The notes below the pieces were generated by a model. That model ran no database searches. It was not told the DNA's origin and saw only the letters and a program-made list of their open reading frames with translations. A stretch of DNA of 11,937 nucleotides from Bacillota bacterium (GTDB lineage Bacteria > Bacillota > Clostridia > Tissierellales > Peptoniphilaceae): NCBI GenBank assembly GCA_023442495.1, contig JAEZZB010000120.1, positions 1-11,937 on the forward strand, read 5' to 3'. Position 1 is the stretch's first letter. Every line of letters starts with the position of its first letter. The position numbers were made by a program, and so were the translations under genes. This document shows positions 6,266 through 11,327 of the stretch, piece after piece.

Positions 6266-8273
6266 AAAAAAAGATAATATATTTAAATCCTTCGCTAAAA
6301 ATATTTCTCAAATTAAAGAATACAAAGCTTTGTTAATAATTGCATTAGTACTTGCAGTTGTTTCATCTATTTTAACTACATCTACACCAAAACAAATATC
6401 AAAATTAACAGATGAAATTTCAGCTTCATTAAATATCGATAAAGAAAAAATGGCAGATTTAGGTCAAAAAATTTCTGTGAATTTGAAATCTGAAAGTCCA
6501 AGCGAAATAGAATATGAAGAAACTAAAATCTCGATTGAAAATCAATATAAATATTTAGAATTGATGCAAAAATTTCAAGGACTTGTTGATAAAAATTCAG
6601 AAAAAAATAATCTTACAGATGAACAACAACAAGATCTCTTAAATGTCTATAAACAATTACCACATGAAATTACAAAAATTATTGAACCTAGATTAAATCT
6701 CAATAGAGTATGGAATGTTAGTAAAATTTTGGGCTTAATATATATAATTTCAATGTTATCAAATTTTATTTCTGCATTATTAATTTCAGAAATAGTAAAC
6801 AATTATGCAAACAAACTAAGAGATAGAGTATCAAATAAAATGAACAAATTGCCTCTTAACTATTTTGATCAAAATAAAGTAGGGGATATTTTATCTCGTA
6901 TGACAAATGATGTAGATACAATTTCACAAAGTTTAAATGATTCAATTGGATCAATCACTATGTCAGTTGCTCTTCTAATAGGTTCACTTGTAATGATGAT
7001 TTATACAAATATTCTACTTACATTAGTAGCGATTTTTTCAGCATTACTTGGTTTTTTGGCAACAGGTATTATAATTTCAAAATCTCAAAAATATTTTGCT
7101 GAAAGACAAAAACAATTAGGTAATTTGAATGGACATATAGAAGAAATGGTTTCGGGTCTTGAAATTGTAAAAATTTACAATGCAAAAGAGCAATCTATGA
7201 ATTCATTTAAAGAATTAAATGACAAATTTTATAATGCTTCATTAAGGTCGAAATTTCTTTCAGGTTTAATACAGCCTTTAATGTACTTCGTAGGTAATTT
7301 TGGGTATCTTGCGGTATCTATTTCAGGTGCAATACTTGCATCAAATGGAGTTATAAGTTTTGGGGTAATTATAGCATTTATGATTTATGTTAGATTATTT
7401 TCAAACTCGCTTTCATCAATGGCTCAAGTATCATCATCATTGCAATCATCATCTGCAGCTTCAGATCGTGTATTTGAATTTTTAGATGAAAAAGAACTTT
7501 CAAAAGAAGAAAATATGAAATACATAGATCCAATAAAAGTAAAAGGTCAAATAGAATTTAAGGATATTGTATTCCAATATCCTTCAAATGATAAACCAAC
7601 AATCAAAGGTTTTTCAGCAAAAGCCTTACCTAGACAAAAGATAGCAATTGTAGGTCCAACAGGTGCTGGGAAATCAACTATGGTAAATCTTTTAATGAAA
7701 TTCTATGAAATTAGTGACGGAGATATAGAAATAGATGGAGTATCAATAAGAAATATTTCAAGAGAAAATATTCATGACTTGTTCACAATGATACTTCAAG
7801 ATACATGGCTATTCCATGGAACAATTAGGGAAAATATAGTATACAATATGGATAATATAGATGATTCAGAACTCAATACATTAGTAAGATTCATCGGTTT
7901 AGAACATTTCATTAAAACTTTATCTGAAGGATTTGATACAGTAATTAAAGACTCTGACTCAGTATCTGCTGGTCAAAGACAATTGCTAACAATCGCACGT
8001 GGTATGCTTAAAAATGCACCTTTCCTAATTCTAGACGAAGCAACTTCAAATGTAGACACTCGTACTGAAGAAGTAATACAAGAAGCAATGGATAAGTTAA
8101 TGGTTGGAAAGACATCGTTTATCATTGCACATAGACTTTCAACAATTATAAATGCAGATTTAATACTTGTAATGAATGAAGGAAATATTATAGAACAGGG
8201 TACACACGATGAACTTCTAGCTAAGAAAGGATTCTATGCAGACTTATATAATTCACAATTTAGTTTAGACTAG
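6249..8273 (+). CDS. ABC exporter half-transporter, catalytic-site subunit with extracellular insertion (BmrD/LmrD type)
   Basis: This 674-residue partner of the preceding half-transporter starts 17 nt before that gene ends, with a GAGGAGG Shine-Dalgarno at 6236-6242. A first membrane segment at ~27-48 is followed by a polar, Glu/Lys-rich stretch of about 105 residues (~50-158) before the second segment at ~159-180. This should be an external domain, as I recall for BmrD of Bacillus. The ATP-binding domain has Walker A GPTGAGKST (469-477), an altered signature SAGQ (573-576) in place of SGGQ, Walker B LILDEATS with catalytic E597, and the H-loop histidine H628 (IAHRL). The consensus hydrolysis site is thus formed by this subunit's Walker motifs and the partner's SGGQ. 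Membrane location and exporter role are secure; the substrate is unknown. A branched terminator-like structure follows the stop. Confidence 0.94.
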   Translation: MQKQNRKKDNIFKSFAKNISQIKEYKALLIIALVLAVVSSILTTSTPKQISKLTDEISASLNIDKEKMADLGQKISVNLKSESPSEIEYEETKISIENQYKYLELMQKFQGLVDKNSEKNNLTDEQQQDLLNVYKQLPHEITKIIEPRLNLNRVWNVSKILGLIYIISMLSNFISALLISEIVNNYANKLRDRVSNKMNKLPLNYFDQNKVGDILSRMTNDVDTISQSLNDSIGSITMSVALLIGSLVMMIYTNILLTLVAIFSALLGFLATGIIISKSQKYFAERQKQLGNLNGHIEEMVSGLEIVKIYNAKEQSMNSFKELNDKFYNASLRSKFLSGLIQPLMYFVGNFGYLAVSISGAILASNGVISFGVIIAFMIYVRLFSNSLSSMAQVSSSLQSSSAASDRVFEFLDEKELSKEENMKYIDPIKVKGQIEFKDIVFQYPSNDKPTIKGFSAKALPRQKIAIVGPTGAGKSTMVNLLMKFYEISDGDIEIDGVSIRNISRENIHDLFTMILQDTWLFHGTIRENIVYNMDNIDDSELNTLVRFIGLEHFIKTLSEGFDTVIKDSDSVSAGQRQLLTIARGMLKNAPFLILDEATSNVDTRTEEVIQEAMDKLMVGKTSFIIAHRLSTIINADLILVMNEGNIIEQGTHDELLAKKGFYADLYNSQFSLD

Positions 8274-8296
8274 TTTTGTCTTTAATATTAAAATAT

Positions 8297-8377
8297 AAAC
8301 GCTCATAGTAGATATAAAACTACTTCAAAAGTCTTAGCTTAAAAATACTTTTGGGTTGTTCAACTTGAGCGTTTTTA
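8297..8377 (+). terminator. Branched terminator-like RNA structure after the ABC genes
   Basis: The outer stem AAACGCTCA (8297-8305) pairs perfectly over 9 bp with TGAGCGTTT (8366-8374), with T residues continuing to 8376. The 60-nt interior is not a simple loop. AGTAG/CTACT (8307-8311 with 8320-8324) and CAAAAGT/ACTTTTG (8326-8332 with 8347-8353) form two further hairpins, and GTT-GTTC-AAC (8355-8364) may form a third. It lies 24 nt after the ABC stop codon and probably ends that transcript. The multi-branch layout is unusual for a terminator and might instead be a small structured RNA; no known family is recognised. Confidence 0.6.
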
Positions 8378-8468
8378 TTATATGTAGATTTTTATTTAGG
8401 AAGTTTTTTAAATATTCTAATATATTATTGATAAAAAATATTATAAAATCATAGATTAAAAATAATTA

Positions 8469-8498
8469 TAAAAAAAAGACTCTAATTTTTAGAGTCTT
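8469..8498 (-). terminator. Rho-independent terminator of tRNA-Lys
   Basis: AAGACTCTAA/TTAGAGTCTT (8476-8485 with 8489-8498) is a perfect 10-bp stem with a 3-nt loop. On the minus strand it runs into a T-tract at 8469-8477. It lies about 65 nt beyond the tRNA-Lys 3' end. Confidence 0.82.
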
Positions 8499-8526
8499 CT
8501 ATTAGTAAATTGATATAATTTGCAAT

Positions 8527-8560
8527 TAAATATTTTGTTGTCATAAGTCTAAAATATTTA
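8527..8560 (-). repeat. AU-rich hairpin in the tRNA-Lys 3' trailer
   Basis: TAAATATTTT (8527-8536) and AAAATATTTA (8551-8560) form a perfect 10-bp inverted repeat with a 14-nt loop. It begins 4 nt after the CCA end of tRNA-Lys and lies before that transcript's terminator. The arms contain only A and T, so chance is a real possibility. Confidence 0.45.
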
Positions 8561-8563
8561 TAT

Positions 8564-8639
8564 TGGTGCTCGATCAGGGGCTCGAACCCTGGACCCACAG
8601 ATTAAGAGTCTGCTGCTCTACCAACTGAGCTAATCGAGC
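8564..8639 (-). tRNA. tRNA-Lys (CTT)
   Basis: A complete 76-nt tRNA on the minus strand: acceptor GCTCGAT/ATCGAGC, discriminator A and encoded CCA (8564-8566), D arm GCTCAGTTGGTAGAGC, anticodon loop CTCTTAA giving CTT, T arm with CAGGGTTCGAGCCCCTG. It decodes AAG lysine codons. It has a consensus promoter and its own terminator. Confidence 0.97.
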
Positions 8640-8650
8640 TGACAATGAAT

Positions 8651-8679
8651 ATTATACTCCGATATAAATTTATTGTCAA
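8651..8679 (-). promoter_or_regulatory. Consensus sigma-A promoter of tRNA-Lys
   Basis: On the minus strand: perfect TTGACA (8674-8679), 17-bp spacer, perfect TATAAT (8651-8656). The predicted start near 8644 leaves a leader of about 5 nt. The promoter lies 25-53 bp after the GH20 stop, so transcription from GH20 may also read through, because no terminator separates them. Confidence 0.92.
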
Positions 8680-8703
8680 TATTTTATTCTAAATATTAAA
8701 GTT

Positions 8704-10206
8704 TCATAGACTTATTTTAAACAAATCTTCTAATTCATGAATTTTTTCAACAATATGTCTAAAGTTCTCTTTCACAATATCGTGATTGTTAAGTGAAAAT
8801 ACTATAAATTCTTTAATGATGTCATTAAATATTTCAATTTCTGAAGCAATATTTTGATTATCACACCAAATGGAAATACTAGTTCCTTTAACAATAGGAT
8901 TATTATCTTCTAAAACAGTACCGCTAAATTTTCCAGGGCTCCACTCATTAAATATTTTTAAATAAGCATTATTAAAATTCCATGAATGCATCGCTCGACC
9001 ATCTTCTGGCATTTGCTCTCTTAGAACATAGTATAAATAATCAGAATTTGAATTGTAAATATTTTTGTATCCCTCTTTGATAAATAAATCAACGGGAACA
9101 ACATTTTTAGTCCAAGACATAATACACCAATAATCAATATTTATATCCTTTGATGGTTTAATTATTTGTTTTGGAATAGATTCATTGATTTCACCATAGT
9201 AAATTCCATCATTCCAAATACGTACTTTTTTAGAATTTGATGTGAATAAATCGTATATTTCATTAATATATCCTACAAATGCATCTTTCCATGAATATTC
9301 CTTACCGTATTTTTCATGTGCAAATTTATCTAGAACAGGTTGATATTCTTCAATAAATTCATCCTTGTGAAATTCCATAAATTCATCACCACCAATATGA
9401 AATTCATCTTGCTTCTTAAAAATAGATAAATGTTCTTTATATAAGCTTTTTACAAAATCTACAGCATCCTTTGAAGTGATATCAAGAGCTATCTTACTTG
9501 GCTTTTGATTAATAGATTTTAAGGCGTATTCTGGATGAATTCTTAATATATGGTCAACATGACCTGGAGTATCAAAAGAAGGAATAATTTTAATATCAAG
9601 ATTTTCAGCATATTCGAGAATTTCTGAAACTTCATTAATAGTCAAATATCCATCATTTGAAACTATTTCAGGTGCTACTTTTGATTCAATTCTATATCCT
9701 TTATTATCTGAAAAATGGAAATTCAATGTATTTAAATTTAAATCAGACATAAAATCAAGTAAATTTATAATCCAATTTTTAGTGAAATATTTTCTGCCAC
9801 AATCAAGATGAACTCTTCTTTCTTTTATGGTAGGGTAATCAATCACTTCATATGAAGACAAATGTTTATTTAGAATTGCGTTGTAGATAAAATTTGTAAG
9901 ACCTGAAATTAAAGCTCTTTTAGTTTTAGCTACAATCTCTACAAAATCAATATTTGAATTTAAATAATAAGCTTCATTACTAGGAAAATTTTGAAGAGAT
10001 TCAAGATTATCTATTTTTAATGATACTATGATTTTTTTATTATTATTTTTATTATTAATTTCTGACTCAAATACATTCAAATACTTTTTGTATAATCTGC
10101 CTACAATATCTTTTAAACTATCATCATTATAAATAAATAAAAAATCACGAATATCAAAAGATTTCCCTTGATAAAGTAAAACTTTTGGACTATTAATATA
10201 AAACAT
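8704..10206 (-). CDS. Beta-N-acetylhexosaminidase, glycoside hydrolase family 20, without signal peptide
   Basis: This 500-residue GH20 enzyme removes terminal beta-linked GlcNAc/GalNAc by substrate-assisted catalysis. Residues ~1-120 form the usual N-terminal alpha/beta domain of the family (GH20b-like, weakly conserved). The catalytic barrel begins with the conserved RxxxDxxR pattern (R131, D135, R138 in RVHLDCGRK), then FHFSDNKGYRIES (163-175), IPSFDTPGH (208-216), and the hallmark HIGGDE with catalytic pair D274-E275. Later landmarks include IWNDGIYYG, IDYWCIMSW and SISIWCDN. No signal peptide, lipobox or LPXTG anchor is present, so it should act in the cytoplasm, probably on imported oligosaccharides, like the intracellular streptococcal GH20C type I recall. 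The ATG at 10206 has a GAGGAGG site at 10211-10217. It stands alone, divergent from tRNA-Gly, with the tRNA-Lys promoter directly after its stop. Poly-Asn/Lys around 50-58 reflects AT-rich DNA. Confidence 0.93.
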   Translation of the reverse strand: MFYINSPKVLLYQGKSFDIRDFLFIYNDDSLKDIVGRLYKKYLNVFESEINNKNNNKKIIVSLKIDNLESLQNFPSNEAYYLNSNIDFVEIVAKTKRALISGLTNFIYNAILNKHLSSYEVIDYPTIKERRVHLDCGRKYFTKNWIINLLDFMSDLNLNTLNFHFSDNKGYRIESKVAPEIVSNDGYLTINEVSEILEYAENLDIKIIPSFDTPGHVDHILRIHPEYALKSINQKPSKIALDITSKDAVDFVKSLYKEHLSIFKKQDEFHIGGDEFMEFHKDEFIEEYQPVLDKFAHEKYGKEYSWKDAFVGYINEIYDLFTSNSKKVRIWNDGIYYGEINESIPKQIIKPSKDINIDYWCIMSWTKNVVPVDLFIKEGYKNIYNSNSDYLYYVLREQMPEDGRAMHSWNFNNAYLKIFNEWSPGKFSGTVLEDNNPIVKGTSISIWCDNQNIASEIEIFNDIIKEFIVFSLNNHDIVKENFRHIVEKIHELEDLFKISL

Positions 10207-10210
10207 AATT

Positions 10211-10231
10211 CCTCCTCATGTCTATTCTATA
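10211..10231 (-). promoter_or_regulatory. Shine-Dalgarno and weak -10 candidate for GH20
   Basis: On the minus strand a strong GAGGAGG (10211-10217) lies 4 nt before the ATG. A TATAGA (10226-10231) is a plausible -10 box with only a poor -35 (TTTGCT, 16 bp upstream). It would give a ~13-nt leader and stand back-to-back with the tRNA-Gly promoter. The ribosome site is sure, the promoter is not. Confidence 0.4.
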
Positions 10232-10257
10232 ATTTGATAAAAATATTAGCAAATTAT

Positions 10258-10286
10258 TTGACATTTTAATTCTATTTATGTATAAT
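10258..10286 (+). promoter_or_regulatory. Consensus sigma-A promoter of tRNA-Gly
   Basis: Perfect TTGACA (10258-10263), 17-bp spacer, perfect TATAAT (10281-10286). The predicted start near 10293 gives a ~12-nt leader before tRNA-Gly. Confidence 0.92.
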
Positions 10287-10304
10287 GATAAAGCAACAAA
10301 ATAT

Positions 10305-10379
10305 GCGGAAGTGGCTCAGTGGTAGAGCATCGCCTTGCCAAGGCGAGGGTCGCGAGTTCGAATCTCGTTTTCCGCTCCA
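10305..10379 (+). tRNA. tRNA-Gly (GCC)
   Basis: A complete 75-nt tRNA: acceptor GCGGAAG with TTTCCGC (one G-U pair), discriminator T and encoded CCA (10377-10379), D arm GCTC-AGTGGTA-GAGC, anticodon arm TCGCC-TTGCCAA-GGCGA giving GCC, T arm CGAG-TTCGAAT-CTCG. It decodes GGY glycine codons. Confidence 0.97.
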
Positions 10380-10384
10380 ATTAC

Positions 10385-10417
10385 AAATGCAGAATGATTT
10401 ATCATTTTGCATTTTTT
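10385..10417 (+). terminator. Rho-independent terminator of tRNA-Gly
   Basis: AAATGCAGAATGAT pairs with ATCATTTTGCATTT (10385-10398 with 10401-10414; one G-U pair), followed by further T residues to 10417. It starts 6 nt after the tRNA-Gly CCA and separates this tRNA from the downstream tRNA-Leu unit. Confidence 0.82.
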
Positions 10418-10441
10418 AATATTATTAAACAGTATAAATCA

Positions 10442-10468
10442 TTGAAAGATTAGTCGAAATGGTATAAA
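10442..10468 (+). promoter_or_regulatory. Promoter candidate for the tRNA-Leu/tRNA-Thr/CW_7/hisS unit
   Basis: TTGAAA (10442-10447), 15-bp spacer, and TATAAA (10463-10468) preceded by TGG, an extended -10 signature that could compensate for the short spacer. The predicted start near 10475 gives a leader of ~17 nt before tRNA-Leu. It is the best promoter found for everything to its right. Confidence 0.6.
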
Positions 10469-10491
10469 ATAAATAAGTACGATAAGCATTT

Positions 10492-10577
10492 GTCCAGGTG
10501 GTGGGATTGGTAGACACGCTATCTTGAGGGGGTAGTGAGCAATGCTTGTGAGAGTTCGAATCTCTTCCTGGGCACCA
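10492..10577 (+). tRNA. tRNA-Leu (GAG)
   Basis: An 86-nt class II tRNA with a long variable arm (around TGAGCAATGCTTGT). Acceptor GTCCAGG/CCTGGGC, discriminator A, encoded CCA (10575-10577), anticodon arm CTATC-TTGAGGG-GGTAG giving GAG, T arm GAGA-TTCGAAT-TCTC-like (AGAGTTCGAATCTCT). It decodes CUC/CUU leucine codons. No terminator follows. Confidence 0.95.
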
Positions 10578-10622
10578 TAAAGCTTGTAATTGTAAATTTT
10601 ACAGGATTAAATATTTAATTTA

Positions 10623-10698
10623 GCTGAAATAGCATAATTGGTAATGCCACCGAATCGTAATCGGTAGACTACGGGTTCAAGTCCCGTTTTCAGCTCCA
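10623..10698 (+). tRNA. tRNA-Thr (CGT)
   Basis: A complete 76-nt tRNA: acceptor GCTGAAA/TTTCAGC, discriminator T, encoded CCA (10696-10698), anticodon arm ACCGA-ATCGTAA-TCGGT giving CGT, T arm CGGG-TTCAAGT-CCCG. It decodes ACG threonine codons. A weak own promoter is possible (TTGTAA 10584-10589, 17 bp, TTAAAT 10607-10612), but readthrough from tRNA-Leu seems likelier. No terminator separates it from the next gene, which starts 21 nt downstream. Confidence 0.95.
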
Positions 10699-10709
10699 AT
10701 CAATAAAAT

Positions 10710-10714
10710 GGAGG
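10710..10714 (+). promoter_or_regulatory. Ribosome binding site setting the CW_7 protein start
   Basis: GGAGG lies 5 nt before the ATG at 10720. An in-frame ATG at 10708 overlaps this site and has no Shine-Dalgarno of its own, so 10720 is preferred. Confidence 0.8.
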
Positions 10715-10719
10715 AAATA

Positions 10720-11319
10720 ATGAATAACGACAATAAAAGAAGAAATTTAAATAAGAAGAGTAGCGACAACATGGTAATTAAGATTGCTATGATTATATTA
10801 GGATTACTGCTTGTCTTTGTATTGACATTATATGCAGTCGATATATTTACTCAAGGTAAAAAAATTGATACCAATAAAGAAACACAAAAAGAAACTATTA
10901 GTGAAACTTCGTCTGAAAAAGAAACGCAAAAAGAAACTCTAAAAGAAACAGAATCTGAAAAAGAAACTCAAAGAGAAACTGTAAAAGAAACAAAAGATGA
11001 AAAAGAAACTCTAAAAGAAACACAGGCTGAACAAACAAAAGACGAACAAACAAAAGACGAACAAACAAAAGATGAACAAGCACAAGCTGAAGAAGAGCCT
11101 ACAGTACCAAGTCAAATTCCTGTTCCTGAATATACACCAACAGTGAATATTTCAATTGACACAATACGAAATGCATCACAATCAGAATTAGTGGATATGA
11201 TTATCCGTGGTGAACTAGGTTATGGGGCTGAAAGATTAGATTTATTACAAAAAGCAGGAAAAGACTATAATTTTTATATTGATTTAGTAAATAAAAGACT
11301 TAAAGAATTAGGATTTTAG
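10720..11319 (+). CDS. Membrane-anchored protein with KET-rich repeats and C-terminal CW_7-like domain
   Basis: This 199-residue protein has three parts. Residues 1-18 are polar and basic (cytoplasmic), and 19-43 form one transmembrane segment (IAMIILGLLLVFVLTLYAV), so the rest should face outside. Residues 53-104 are a Lys-Glu-Thr repeat with a 14-residue period, then three QTKDE units (105-119), an acidic Pro-containing spacer to ~145, and a C-terminal block of about 50 residues. That block (SELVDMIIRGELGYGAERLDLLQKAGKDY...VNKRLKEL, ~155-197) matches my memory of the CW_7 motif of the Cpl-7 lysozyme: AxEVIxGxWGxGxxRxxxLxxAGYDYxxVQxxVNxxL. CW_7 binds peptidoglycan muropeptides. A stalk tethering a wall-binding motif to the membrane is therefore inferred; no catalytic domain is present. 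It lies 21 nt after tRNA-Thr and 8 nt before hisS. Architecture clear; biological role unknown. Confidence 0.82.
   Translation: MNNDNKRRNLNKKSSDNMVIKIAMIILGLLLVFVLTLYAVDIFTQGKKIDTNKETQKETISETSSEKETQKETLKETESEKETQRETVKETKDEKETLKETQAEQTKDEQTKDEQTKDEQAQAEEEPTVPSQIPVPEYTPTVNISIDTIRNASQSELVDMIIRGELGYGAERLDLLQKAGKDYNFYIDLVNKRLKELGF
10876..11031 (+). repeat. 42-bp tandem repeat encoding KETxKET units
   Basis: The coding sequence repeats with a 14-codon period: units at 10876-10917, 10918-10959 and 10960-11001, and a partial 10-codon unit at 11002-11031. The protein units read KETQKETISETSSE, KETQKETLKETESE, KETQRETVKETKDE and KETLKETQAE. Third-position differences (ACA/ACT) show that the copies are not very recent. 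Confidence 0.88.
11032..11076 (+). repeat. 15-bp tandem repeat encoding QTKDE, three copies
   Basis: CAAACAAAAGACGAA occurs at 11032-11046 and 11047-11061 identically, and at 11062-11076 with one silent change (GAC to GAT). The near identity suggests recent slippage and probable length variation between strains. Confidence 0.92.
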
Positions 11320-11327
11320 GAGATAAA

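Noticed and set aside
8297..8374. Purine riboswitch suggested by the CGCTCATA start and closing stem
   Set aside because: The conserved junction sequences of purine riboswitches are missing, and it follows rather than precedes a gene.
8378..8475. Possible small gene or RNA in the AT-rich gap
   Set aside because: Only AT-rich sequence with no open frame carrying a ribosome site and no stable stem other than the tRNA-Lys terminator at its edge.
10876..11076. CRISPR-like array
   Set aside because: The repeats are contiguous, in frame and protein-coding, with no spacers and no cas genes.
10898..11083. Minus-strand Leu/Phe-rich open frame opposite the KET repeats
   Set aside because: Its FLF/LLF pattern is simply the antisense of Lys-Glu-Thr repeats and would not be a real membrane protein.
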